Below the pieces are notes generated by a model. That model did not search any database. It saw only the letters and a program-made list of their open reading frames with translations, and was not told the origin of the DNA. 64,000 nt of DNA from contig OY482865.1 in NCBI GenBank assembly GCA_960531495.1, forward strand, positions 15,621,422-15,685,421, read 5' to 3'. The position numbers and the translations under genes are program-made. Origin of the DNA: Zeus faber (taxonomy: Eukaryota > Chordata > Actinopteri > Zeiformes > Zeidae). Position 1 is the first letter of the stretch, and every line of letters begins with the position of its first letter. Shown piece by piece: positions 45,687 to 57,423 of the stretch.

Positions 45687-46798
45687 CAACAATAATAATA
45701 ATAATAATAATAAAAATAATAATTTTGTTTTATGTTAAATCAGGTTTCCTTGTCTAACATAACGTTTTGTATTAAGATCTGAAACCATTCAGTATTACAG
45801 ATATGCGATAATAGAGGAAATCAGGAAGGGGCACATCTTTTGCTGCCAAAATATTTTCACAGAACTTTAAGTTCCATCTTTTGGAACTTGAAAACAACTT
45901 TTTTTTCCATCTTCTATAAACCCAGCCAATAAAAATCATTTTGATTGCGTCACTTTGCATTTGGGGTTTTTTTCCGCTTTTGCCTCTTCTTTCTGAGAGC
46001 GGAGGCAGACTGGAGGTGAAGGTGAAAGCCGTTGCCAACCACCAGTGGTGTGAAATTGAACAAAGTGAACAAAAGCAACTAAGCCCCTTGCTTTAATTGC
46101 TGTTCTTTGATTAAACGCGGCGCTCAGTCACCGTGAGCCACCACAGAATATTGTTCCGCTAGAAAGAGAGTGGGGGGATATATTGTGACGCACACGCCTT
46201 TAAGAGATTCAATGGAGAGCGTCGGTAGGAATGGTTTAGTCTGCGCTGATAAGCTTTGTGATTCACACCCAGGCATGCCTAAAGACCCTCATCACACCGG
46301 ATCAAAACACAGCTGCTTCGCTGTGTGTTTGTGTGCGTGCGTGCGTGCGTGCCTGCGTGTGCATTTGCATCTGAGTCATCCTGCTGTCGTAGTTTGGGAG
46401 ACGGGTCACCCAGCTTTTTCTCATCTCAGCGGCAGACTCGAACAGCTTATCTGCGATAGGTGGCTTCACGTGAAGCCCGGTGCCGACCAGAGCTATTTTC
46501 TAGTCCTGACGATTTTTGGCTTATTCTTTCACAAAAAAAAAAAAATAATTGAAACACTGACATGTTTCACAGATTCATTCAGAGGTCAAAAATCTGATAA
46601 AAAAAAACAAAAAAACAAAAAAAACATTTTTGTGGGAGTTAAAAGCTAAATTGATAAAGTGGAAGCGCTGTACTGTTGTTTTGGCTTTGTAAATAACACC
46701 CCAAATCCTTTCTTTAATTAGAGTCATTATTATCAAACCCAGATATTCTCTGTTTCCCCTCCTCCCTCCCTCCCTCCCTCTCTCCCTCCCTCCCTCAC
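44718..46798 (-). other. anks1b intron
   Basis: About 2.1 kb between the linker exon and the PTB entry exon. It holds a GT tract (about 45153-45204) and a composite ATT/AAT array (45599-45725). No other feature recognised. Confidence 0.8.
45599..45725 (+). repeat. ATT array joined head to head with AAT array
   Basis: About 13 ATT units (45599-45638) run directly into AAT units (45637-45682, then 45691-45712). The two halves are reverse complements, so the whole can form a long A/T hairpin. Confidence 0.95.
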
Positions 46799-47002
46799 CA
46801 TGCTGACTTGGGCCATCTGTCGCTCCAGCTTGGAGCGCGGCACGTCCTCGAAATAGTTGTCGTTGCTGCGCTGTCTGCGCCGCGCGTCAGCCTGCATGAT
46901 GAGGTGCTGCACGTCCAGGGACCCCCCCGGGACCCCCGCCGTGTAGGCCGCCGGACCCACCGACGGGCTCAGCTGCGGAGGCGTGTGGTTCCCGCCGGGC
47001 TC
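46799..47002 (-). CDS. anks1b: anks1b exon, linker between SAM2 and PTB
   Basis: 68 codons, beginning EPGGNHTPPQLSPSVGPAAY, continuing GGSLDVQHLIMQADARRRQR and SNDNYFEDVPRSKLERQM, ending AQVSM. The segment is flexible and basic, and the RRRQR cluster may assist nuclear targeting. It matches the human REPSGNHTPPQLSP and YFDDIPRSKLERQMAQ segments I recall. Acceptor CCCGTGGCAG, donor ATG/GTGAGG. 204 nt, phase 0-0. A run of CCCT/GGGA repeats sits just inside the donor-side intron. Confidence 0.96.
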
Positions 47003-50000
47003 CTGCCACGGGAAGGGAAGGGAAGACGGAAGGATGATGAGGAGGGCAGATGGGGGAGGGCGACAAGTGACAGAGAGAGAGAGAGAGAGAGAGCATTCAT
47101 TCATCATCCTTTAATATGATGTGTCACCGCTCGCTGGCTGGGTTTGCCGCCGTGTGTAAGTAGGGCAATTGAATTCACCGTGCACTTGTCACATTTCATG
47201 AGGCCCGCCGTGCGCTGCGCTGTGTCACGCCGGGAGCCGTACACCTTGACGGGCGGCAGAGGCGGAGGTAAGCGGAACGGGGGAAGAAGGTGTTCTAGAC
47301 AGAGAAGGAGCTTCTAGGAATCTCAAAACCCCCAAACTGAAAACATGTTTAACTAACCGTCCAGTGCAGTGGTTTGGTTTTGAAAAAATCGACTCAGATC
47401 GGGGGCCCCGGAGACAAAATCTTATCAAAATAAGTATAAATATAAATATAAATATAAATATAATACGTATCAAACTGCTAATCCTTGACATGAAAAAGGT
47501 TGAGAATCACTGACCTAGAGGTCTTATGTGACGTAGGCTTCCTCTCTTTATCTTCACACTGCACTTCTGTTCCTTACGTTGTGTTCCTTGAGTTTTGATC
47601 TTGCAGAGCTGCTTACCTTTTATGTGGACCTATTCAGTCCTTTTTACACCAGTTAATATAGGTCTCTGAGGTCCCCAAAACATGTTTTTGAATTTCTTTT
47701 GCTGAAAATACCACTCAGATTATGCATTCCAGCCATTCTAACATCATTACACACGCTTTCAATCCACCCTGTCTGAAAACACACTGTTTCAGTGGTTATG
47801 TGAGCCAATGGGGTTTGAGCACAATTTCCGGGTTCTGTGAGCAGATAGCGCTTGAGCTTTACTTCCGGGTTCCGTTCCATTTACTGCGTAACTTTCACTG
47901 ATTTTACCTTGTCAGTACACCAGAACCCGTTTCTGAACAAATTTGAGGCCAGAAATAAGCAATCCAGTTGTTGAATCTTCCCTCATATAAGCTCTACTAG
48001 GCCTCATTTAAAAGTTTGTTCCAACCTTGGTTGCCCTTCTCCGAGCTTGTAGGACACGGACAACACACCGGCATGCACCGGGACTCTCACACGCGGGGAT
48101 TCTTTGTTTCACGTAAACATCGGAAAATAAAATAAAATAAAATACATACATCTACAATAGAAACACACAATTTTTTATTGGTTTTGTTTGGAGAAACGCA
48201 CGATGGATCGGATGGAACAGATGACTATACAAAGAAATCCGTGACAAGCTGACGTCAAAAAGCTGAAAGAAGAAAAAGCCGTTGAAATAACGAGCGTTCA
48301 GAGTGGATTGTTGATTGTTCAAAGTGATTACTTTGTCATGAGTGTACCTCATTATTTGACAGGTTGTCCACGTGTAATACAAACATCTGACATTGTTACA
48401 TTATATTTATGACAATAAATAAGGAAAAGCATAATAGGTCCCCTTTAACCTTTCCCTTTATTTAACCTTACCCTTATGTATTATTTCTGTTCTATTTTTG
48501 TAAGTATTTTGCATATACTTTTTTTTTCCCTGACTGTCACCTTATAATAATGTTTTTTTTTCACTGTTTTGTTGGGATTGGCTCCAAGATTAAACATTTC
48601 ATCGGATGACAGTGGCTCGGGAGCTAGAGCGGGTCGTCGAGTGATCTGGCGAAAGGATCCCTGGCTCGATCCCTAGTTCCTCCTGGTGGCACGTCGAAGT
48701 GTCCATGAGCAAGACACTGAACCCCGCATCGCTTGCACGGCCGACTCCACCATCTGTGTATGAATGTGTGTGTGAATGGGTGAATGGATGTGATGCAAAA
48801 ATGTAACGTGCCCATGTGCGCTCCGGACTAGAAAGGGCACCGTCTCAAATGCGGCCCCTTTACCATCCATCAATTCCATCACACTGGATGTACTGTCAAG
48901 CGTTTGACCGATACAACATGATATCCTTGAAGCTCTCTGGGCGTGGTGGAATTAGGTTCAAACTCCTCGCTGCCTGAGATAGTTATTTTCCTCCGAGCGT
49001 CGTTGGACCCCCCCCCCCCCCCTTTTCTGAGCCTCGCTGTCCTTGTTTACCCCCTCGTAGTCCCAGCGCAGCCGCCGTGCACGGCCGCCGGCGCGGATCG
49101 GGTTATTCTTCCCGGACTCATTTGTTGTTTGAGGAAAAGAGCTGACATTTTGGCCTTTGGAGACTGAGGTGGAGGGGTAGTAGAGTCAACCTGGCAGACA
49201 CATTAAACTAGAGTCCCAGAAGCAGAGGCGGCTTCCCGGCCCCGCAGCGCAAAGAGCGCGAGGCTGTAAAAAGAACATTACATCTCGACCCCAAAGCGAG
49301 AGGCAGAGCTGGTTACTTTAGGATTAGTAACCAGGTCAGGACAGCAGAGAGGGGCCATTTTGTCTCTCCTAGGTGGCAGCTCGGGAGTAACTTGTCGGTT
49401 GCAGTAACAACAGCATTGCAGAGAGTGGTACAGCCTTCTGAGCAAGACAAATGTCTGTCTTCTCTGACTGCGTTTGACAGATTAAAGCTGAGTTATGCTA
49501 AATTTGGCCTCTATTACAGGATATCCTCCGAGTTGAAAGAGTAGCGTTCACACTTTCAGACTTTCAGACTTGCGTCTTACATGAAAAGTCCAGTTTCTAG
49601 TACAGAGTAGATATGGCAGGACGACAGGAGGCCCTTGGATGCGGGAGAATAATATTGTTCGAAATGGTTTCGAAAGGAGGGAGGATCAACAAATAATCTG
49701 ACTGTCGTGGGATAACACTTGTTGGAAATGGTTAGGGAACAGATCCTTCACAAAGTACACATGTCTCCATGCGAGTTATGTCTAAAATCTGAGTTTGGCC
49801 TTGTATTCCTGTGAACAAATGCAATACAGTAGATATGCCAACGCTGAACTACCGCACTGACTGCACAACAAACACAAAGGCATAAACGAAACTAAATTTA
49901 ACCGACTTGCATGAACAAAGACGCGCTTGACGGAGAAACAAAGACTCTGCAGACAGATGACGCATGCGAAAGGCAACATCAAGACGGTTAAGCGCGGTCG

Positions 50001-50097
50001 GTTGGACGGGTTTTTATTGTGAGTGGACGAAAGGCTTCTGCTGCATGGAAGAATGGAAATGAAGTAGTGTGACAATACTGTAAAAAACGGGACTGAC
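47003..50097 (-). other. anks1b intron with a SINE
   Basis: About 3.1 kb. Apart from a short TATAAA array (about 47436-47465), a C homopolymer (about 49009-49022) and the SINE at 48611-48875, nothing is recognised. Confidence 0.75.
48611..48875 (+). mobile_element. tRNA-derived SINE
   Basis: The head has an A-box-like GTGGCTCGGGAGCTAGAGCG and a B-box-like GGCTCGATCCC (48663-48673) at tRNA spacing. The body has AAGTGTCCATGAGCAAGACA followed by CTGAACCCC, then GTGTGTGAATGGGTGAATG, and the element ends in GACTAGAAAGGGC and CCATTTACC-like sequence (here CTTTACCATCCATCA). This is the layout of a SINE I recall as common in teleosts. The copy is moderately diverged, with the promoter boxes imperfect. 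Confidence 0.75.
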
Positions 50098-50205
50098 CCT
50101 CAGGGAGATGGCCCGTGGAGGCTTCTGCGGGGTGTCTTCGTGTAGTCGATCTCCCAACGAGGCCAAGATCCGTTTTCTGTGTCCAATGAGATTGATCTTC
50201 AGAAC
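50098..50205 (-). CDS. anks1b: anks1b exon, end of the second SAM domain
   Basis: 36 codons: [50 protein letters not shown] is the C-terminal helix of the second SAM domain, with the typical SAM pattern L-x-x-x-G-I/L-x-x-x-G-H-R-x-R-I-L. The HRKR cluster is, as I recall, the nuclear localisation signal that the SAM tandem masks in AIDA-1. Acceptor TTTGTCCCCAG, donor AGG/GTCAGT. 108 nt, phase 0-0. Its upstream partner exon, which should end ...ELIN, was not found before 64000. Confidence 0.96.
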
Positions 50206-50289
50206 CTGGGGACAAATGCACACACAAAAAAGTGGGTGGTTATAACCATGGTTAAAGAATCAAACAATGGAAAACCTTTACGTACCGTA

Positions 50290-51740
50290 CACTATTGGAG
50301 TTGCACGCACGCAAGCTAGAGTTCGCCATGGCAAGTCTAGAACTAACATTTGTCGAGAAAGAAAATAGTAGGAATGCTGTTTGCCAATACTTTTACTTTG
50401 GAAAAGCAGAAGATTTACAAAAGCTGATTTGCAAAAGGCGACGACAAGAGGAGGGAACACTACAAATTTGGCAAAACATCTGAAGGACCGGCACCCCCAT
50501 CTCTTCAAAGACTTGAGATAGGTGCATTAATATGATTTAATAAGTGTACAGTTATTGTCATTAATGAAAAACCAAGTGACCCAGTAGTTGTTTAAAGCAT
50601 TATTGCCACACATATTACAAATGAAAGCTTTAGGCAGCGGCCAGACTGTCTGGCCAGTCTGGCCTCTATAACTGTTTTGTGTCCATCCAGAGAGGCTCTG
50701 GAGGAGATTATCGAAGATGGATGCAGGGTGGACATATCCAAAATGGTAGGAATAACAACAGACAATGCCTTGAACAATAAAAAGGCATTTCAGGAGGACG
50801 TCACGTGGATCCCATGTTTTAGGCGCGTAACCCTTCCTCCTGCCGTCAATAAAGGCATAGGTATTGACCGGGTTTCTGCAGTACTATCTAGGCCACGCGA
50901 GACAGTGCCCTCCTTACTAGATCGCCCAAGATGTCCCGCCAACAGGTGAGGAAGCGGAGAGACCTTACTCTACCCGATCATAAGCTCATTCACGATGAAC
51001 CCACACACTTCAACTCATCTTATGACATGGTGAAGCACTTTTTTCCTGTCTGAAACATGAGGAGAGCGCATCCTGGAAAAGGAGATGAAGGACAAGGTAC
51101 AAAGTGATTTCAGGCGGCGGTATGAGGACAGGCATTTACAACATGTTCTTAACACTGTCACCTTCCTTGATCCCAGGTTCAACGACAGTTTTGTCGAGGA
51201 AAAAGAGGTCAAACAAGGTCTTCTGGATCAGACTCAGCGTGACATTTCCCAGGAAGAAGGAGGACCACAGCAGCTTCAGCCAACACGGTCACAAGAAGCT
51301 ACGGAGCAACAGGCCAAGAAAACCAGGACTGATTAAAGAGTCTGCTGTCAAGTATTCAAAGGGAGAAAAAGGATGAGCAAGGAGAGGACCCATCTGCCAG
51401 TGCAGGGCGCTTCCCGAAAGAAAGACTTTCCAGAGAATTACTGGTATACAGTAAAATGCCAGAACTCAGTGCAGAGGAGGATTCACTTAATTGGTGGAAA
51501 GCACATGAAAAAAAACACTCCCTTGCCTTTCAGAGCTTGCCAGAAGATATTTGTGCATTTCTGCCTCAAGATAACCATCTGTGATCTTCGGTGCCTCTGG
51601 CTTCATTTGCAGCCAAAGACGGTCAAGACTGACCCAGGACAACCTTGTCATGCTGGTGTCCCTGTCAAAGAACGTTGCGATCGCGAAAAAGCTCAAGTAG
51701 CCCAACTGAAACAAAGTTCAGGATATTCGAGGCATGCATC
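50290..51740 (+). mobile_element. broken hAT-superfamily DNA transposon (BED finger, hATC end)
   Basis: Pieces of one transposase lie in order on the plus strand: a BED-type zinc finger end (GGNTTNLAKHLKDRHPHLFK, about 50455-50510); the catalytic-core start (VGITTDNALNNKKAFQEDVT with CFRRVTLPPAVNKGIGIDRV, about 50740-50875); TLPDHKLIHDEPTHFNSSYD (about 50968-51025); EKEMKDKVQSDFRRRYEDRH with NTVTFLDPRFND (51075-51190); and the C-terminal dimerisation region (SLNWWKAHEKKHSLAFQSLP near 51485, RRSRLTQDNLVMLVSLSKN near 51620). Frames change several times and stops interrupt, so it is dead. The usual CFAH motif near the core is CFRR here. The conserved hAT insertion-domain Trp motif (WNWW-type) is partly kept. 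Terminal repeats were not identified. Confidence 0.8.
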
Positions 51741-52829
51741 AAAAAAATAAAGAACCTTTTTTGTGTGCCTAGGACCTTTTTTCTTTTTGCGGTGCTATAT
51801 TGAAAGAGGTATCGAGCATCAATTTTTTTACACTAGTAATGTATCAAAGTTTAAAATTCTGGTATCGTGACAACCTTGCTATTCAGTGCTCTAAAACCAG
51901 ACTGAAATTTGTCAAAAGTGTTGAATGCATTCAAGTAGCAGGAGATCTGGGAGACCATTTTTTTCCCAAAATCGTAGAAAAAAATGGTAGCATGGTACCT
52001 TGGAGATTGGGCCTGTAGTTTTAGTGTTCACACAACACAACTCTTGCAAATCGTGAATCGTGAATTTGATTGATTTGCGTCCCATTGCTGACCCGGAACT
52101 AGCACAGCACCTTCCCAGAAAGGATGAAAACACTGTTTTGTCAGATTTTCTGGGCAAGACATCTGACTAACCCAGAATGTAACTCACCCAGGAGAAGTGT
52201 TAATGAGCACATAATAATACAAAACGCCCCCAGCGACACACAGATATCATGGTATTAGTAGAACTGCTGTTGTTATTGTTACATAACCGACTCTTCCCCG
52301 CCAAGGCTTTTCCGATGAGACTTTACGGGAAACTACAATAACACAAAGACCTTCCTCTAAAGGTTCCGCCGAGGTGGCACTCACCCATACAGTATATCTA
52401 TAAGTTGGTGAGGTAACGTGCTCTGAATAATGTGCTGGGCAACATCCTGCAATATTCTGAGTCTTTGTTTTGTTTCTTGCACCGCAGTTACATCATTCTA
52501 TTGTGTTGGACTGTCTATTCTAAATGACGGCTGGGAAGAGCTGCTCTTTCAAATCCTCAGAGGCCCCCAAAAAATGACCACACTTAAATGAAGTCGCTGA
52601 AAAATGTACAAGAAAAAATGATTGCGCGACAATACATTCCAAAGACCTGCGGGCGTGAGGGCTCGATAAGGTTTGAGGAAATGTCATTATGGTTGAGCGT
52701 CTCTTCATCAAGGGCCCTTAGATGCAGATATAAATATATAACCTCATGTACGTCAATACGAATTGATGGGGCCAAATATAATAGTCCATCGATCTTTCCC
52801 GTAACCATTACAGGGGCATGCATATCGAG

Positions 52830-53034
52830 AGATGGAGAGAGAGAGATGAGAGAGAGGGAGAGAGAGACGAGAGAAAGAGAGAGAGAGGGAGAGAGAGAGA
52901 GAGGGAGAGAGAGAGAGGGAGAGAGAGACAAGAGAAAGAGAGAGAGAGGGAGAGAGAGAGAGAGGGAGAGAGAGACAAGAGAAAGAGAGAGAGAGGGAGA
53001 GAGAGAGAGAGGGAGAGAGAGAGAGAGAGAGCAG
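52830..53034 (+). repeat. homopurine GA minisatellite
   Basis: GA runs with regularly spaced GGG and ACAAGAGAAA insertions. The GACAAGAGAAAG landmark recurs near 52926 and 52975 and a variant occurs near 52866, so the unit is about 48-60 bp. One strand is almost wholly purine. Confidence 0.95.
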
Positions 53035-53176
53035 GACACCAGGTGACACTGGTCTATCTGACACCAGAGTATTGGAGCTTTCTTCAAGGTTCTCTTTGAC
53101 CCATAGCCCCATGTACGGTGAATTATTGCATTGTTTTATGAGGTATAATGGTGGAGGGCTTCCAAAAAAACTGTAC

Positions 53177-53220
<44 letters not shown>

Positions 53221-53307
53221 ATGTGTGTCTTCATAGCAGAAGGTGTTAATTAGAGTGAATGTGGGACCTTGCTGTGAGCCTAATAACACTCCCAACAGTC
53301 CTGTTGG

Positions 53308-53365
<58 letters not shown>

Positions 53366-53526
53366 CACACACCTCCACCTCCCACACCAATTTCTGCCCT
53401 ACATCTGCCACCAGGAGTAAAGGCAAACACAAAAAGAGAAAAGTAGAAAAGTTTCATTGAACTTCAGTCTGTGTGTGTGTGTGTGTGTGTGTGGGTGTGT
53501 GCGTGCGTGTGTGTGTGTGTGTGTGT

Positions 53527-53566
<40 letters not shown>
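53177..53566 (+). repeat. alternating GT, CA and GT microsatellite blocks
   Basis: GT (53177-53217), CA (53312-53373) and GT (53470-53566) follow within 400 bp. Adjacent blocks are reverse complements, so either pair can form a hairpin. Confidence 0.95.
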
Positions 53567-53568
<2 letters not shown>

Positions 53569-53958
53569 AGTTGTTTGTTCGTGGGTGTATTATTGTGAGT
53601 GTTTGCTTCTGTAATGTCGCACCCAAACACAGAGCATGAATGAATCACTTCCCGGATGCAAACAAATACCGTATGTATATGATTTAATTATTCGCGCCAG
53701 CAGAGAACCTTGACAGGGCTGATCAAAGTATGCCCACTGTGAACAATGTTTGTACACATCACCAGGCATTGTGAACGCATTAAATGTCATCTTCATCTTC
53801 ATAGGGGCGGCAAAGAAAACCCACACGGCTGCTGACGGATTTATTCTCCATCGCCGTCTCTGCTGCATTCCACCGGTGCATTGAATGGGTTCATACAGTG
53901 GGGTTGTTCATCTTTATTTTATCCATTTTTATTTTCATAGTCACTTCTAATGTATATC

Positions 53959-53960
<2 letters not shown>

Positions 53961-54009
<49 letters not shown>

Positions 54010-54139
54010 TAGATGTAAGCGTTAAGCCAACATAGAGCAACATAGAGCTGCACTGGTAGTCATCCCTAAGCCCCCCCCCCCACCCCACACACACACAGAA
54101 TCCAAAAACCAACATAATTCATACAGATACACACACATG

Positions 54140-54213
<74 letters not shown>
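53961..54213 (+). repeat. two CA tracts
   Basis: CA tracts at 53961-54004 and 54142-54213, with a short C-rich spacer between. Confidence 0.95.
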
Positions 54214-54215
<2 letters not shown>

Positions 54216-54473
54216 AGCACACAGCTTAATTCACACGGTGAGGCTGGGGCAGAGGATGATATTACATTATATTACTAGTAGTACTCGTAGCCTCGCTGCG
54301 CCACGGTCCTATTTGCATTTAAATTATATTCATGCCGCTTGTATATAGTGACTGGAAGTCCTGTGGGTTTCTCCTCTCCTTCAGCCCCCCCCCCCCCCCC
54401 CCCCGTTTGTCTCTCTATCCATCCATCTCCCTCCCTCCCTGATCTCCTCTGCGTTTAATTCAGCGCCGCTCAC

Positions 54474-54572
54474 CTCCGACCAATCACCGTGGTCGCGTGT
54501 CAACGGCTCGTTACCCGCGGACGGGGAGAGCGGCGGCAGCGGCCAGGACGCCCGGCATCTCCGGGACTGCAG
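54474..54572 (-). other. candidate anks1b cassette exon (unconfirmed)
   Basis: On the minus strand, an acceptor (CATTCCAACACCTGCTCAG) and a good donor (GAG/GTGAGC) bound 99 nt that are open in phase 0. The 33 residues begin LQSRRCRASWPLPPLSPSAG and end HGDWSE. Length, phase and donor resemble the true anks1b exons. The peptide is not one I recognise in ANKS1B, and it would fall inside the second SAM domain if spliced between the known exons. It may be a cryptic exon or chance in GC-rich DNA. Confidence 0.25.
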
Positions 54573-55009
54573 CTGAGCAGGTGTTGGAATGGATTGCGTT
54601 TGGCACGGTACATGTTTGAGTATCCGTACGTGCATGAGTTTTGAAGTTTGTGGTCGTGGGCAGGCTGTACCATTCAAGCAAGTGTCCTGTGGGGCTGGGC
54701 TAAAAAAATGGACGCTGCCATACGAGTCAATGTATTGTTTATCACCGATTTTAAAATTGGAATATGGATGCTTTGTCTTGAAGTCATGCAACTATTTCCT
54801 GAATATTTAAGTACCACCTAAGTGAATTGACAAATTTAATTTGTGCATTAGACTGAATTTGATCCGTCAACTATTTCTGTAACAGGCGTCAGATGCTACA
54901 CTGAAAAGTCAGTGGAAATTCTCATTATGCCTAAAACGTCAATATCACTATAGAATCTTTTAGTGAGCCATCTATTCAATAGCTTAGTGAATCGCTACTA
55001 GTGAATGAA

Positions 55010-57423
55010 TTGTTACTAGTATCTACTCGTATCTATTCTCATTCTTACTAGTATATATTCAAATTGATACTTGAATCTATTCCAAGTGTTGCTACTATCT
55101 AATCCCATTGTTACTAGTATCTATTCTCATTGTTACAAGTATACTGTATATTCCCATTGTTACAAGAGTCTAATCCCATTGTTACTAGTATATATTCCCA
55201 TTTTTAGTAGTATCTATTACAATTGTTACAAGAATCTATTCCTATTGTTACAAGTATCTATTCCCATTATAACTAGTATCTATTCCCATTGTTACTAGAA
55301 TCTATTCTCATTGTACTAGTATCTATTCCCATTAAATACTACTCTCTAATCCCATTGTTACTAGTGTCTATTCCAAGTGTCACTACTATCAATTCCCATT
55401 GTTACTAGTATCTATTCCCATTGTTACTAGTATATATTCCCATTATAACTAGAATCTATTCCCATTGTTACTAGTATCTATTCCCATTGTAACTAGAATC
55501 TATTCCCATTGTTACTAGTATCTATTCCCATTGTAACTAGAATCTATTCCCATTGTTACTAGTATCTATTCCCATTGTAACTAGAATCTATTCCCATTGT
55601 TACTAGTATCTATTCCCATTATAACTAGAATCTATTCCCATTGTTACTAGTATCTATTCCCATTGTAACTAGAATCTATTCCCATTGTTACTAGTATCTA
55701 TTCCCATTGTAACTAGAATCTATTCCCATTGTTACTAGTATATATTCCCATTATAACTAGAATCTATTCCCATTGTTACTAGTATATATTCCCATTATAA
55801 CTAGAATCTATTCCCATTGTTACTAGTATCTATTCCCATTATAACTAGAATCTATTCCCATTGTTACTAGTATCTATTCCCATTGTAACTGGAATCTATT
55901 CCCATTGTTACTAGTATATATTCCCATTGTTAATAGAATTAATTCCCATTGTTACTACTATCTAATCTCATTGTTACTAGTATCTATTCTCATCGTTACT
56001 AGTATCTATTCTCATTGTCACTAGTATGGTAAGTTAAGGTAAGTTTTATTTAAATGTATATTTAATAAAACACAGACAATTAATACTATTATATAATTAT
56101 AGAACCCAGAATCACGATTCTGGCACCGCCCCTTGCGGTCCCCTGCCGGAGCGCCTATGTCCATTGCAATAATATTTCACTGCATACATGTATGAATGTA
56201 TGTACTGTATATTTCTGTGACAAATAAACCTCTTGAATCTTGAATCTATTCCCATTGTAACTAGTATTTATTCTCATTGTTACTAGTATCTATTCCCATT
56301 GTTACTAGTATCTATTCCCATTATTACTACTATCTATTCCCATTGTTACTAGTATCTATTCTCATTGTTACTAGTATCTATTCCCATTGTTACTAGTATA
56401 TATTCCTATTGCTACTAGTATCTATTTCCCATTGTTATTGGCATCTATTGCCATTGTTACTACTATTTATTCCAATTGTTACTAGTATCTATTGCCATTG
56501 TTACTAGTATCTATTCCCATTGTTACTAGTATCTATTCTCATTGTTACTAGTATCTATTGCCATTGTTACTAGTATCTATTCCCATTGTTACTAGTATCT
56601 ATTCTCATTGTTACTAGTATCTATTCCCATTGTTACTACTACATATTACTATTGTTACTAGTATCTATTTCCCATTGTTACTAGCATCTATTGCCATTGT
56701 TACTACTATTTATTACAATTGTTACTAGCATCTATTCCCATTATTACTAGTATCTATTCCCATTGTTACTAGTATCTATTCCCATTGTTACTAGTATCTA
56801 TTCCCATTGTTACTAGTATCTATTGCCATTGTTACTACTATTTATTACAATTGTTACTAGCATCTATTCCCATTATTACTAGTATCTATTCCCATTGTTA
56901 CTAGGATCTATTGCCATTGTTACTAGTATCTATTACCATTGTTACTAGTATCTATTCTCATTGTTACTAGGATCTATTGCCATTGTTACTAGTATCTATT
57001 CTCATTGTTACTAGTATCTATTCCCATTGTTACTAGTATATATTCCCATTGTTACTAGTATCTATTCCCATTGTTACTAGTATCTATTCCCATTGTTACT
57101 AGTATCTATTCCCATTGTTACTAGTATCTATTCCCATTGTTACTAGTATCTATTGCCATTGTTACTAGTATCTATTACCATTGTTACTAGTATCTATTCT
57201 CATTGTTACTAGGATCTATTGCCATTGTTACTAGTATCTATTGCCATTGTTACTAGTATCTATTCTCATTGTTACTAGGATCTATTGCCATTGTTACTAG
57301 CATCTATTCTCATTGTTACTAGTATCATTCCCATTTTCACTAGTACTGTATCTGTTCCCATTGTTACTAGTATATATTCCCATTGTTATTAGTATCTATT
57401 CCCATTTTTACTAGTATCTATTG
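55010..57423 (+). repeat. satellite array of about 22-bp units
   Basis: The unit is TCTATTCCCATTGTTACTAG plus TA, repeated roughly 100 times with point variants (ATTCTC, ATTGCC, TATATT, GGATCT). Between about 55440 and 55900 units alternate strictly (GTTACTAGTA, then GTAACTAGAA or ATAACTAGAA), making a 44-bp higher-order unit of about ten copies. The array is interrupted at about 56025-56247 by a LINE tail. The open frames (for example 55071-55298) are artefacts of the 22-bp periodicity. Confidence 0.95.
56025..56247 (+). mobile_element. LINE 3' tail inserted in the satellite, copy 2
   Basis: Non-satellite DNA with CACCGCCCCTTGCGGTCCCC, then TTTCACTGCATACATGTATG and GTGACAAATAAACCTCTTGAA followed by TCTTGAATC. 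It matches the tail at 5428-5521. The 3' end merges with a satellite TCTATT unit, consistent with target-primed insertion into the array. Confidence 0.65.

Noticed and set aside
55071-55298. Repetitive SHCYK-type frame in the satellite
   Set aside because: 22 bp is not a multiple of three and units vary freely; the frame breaks elsewhere in the array, so it is not a repeat protein.
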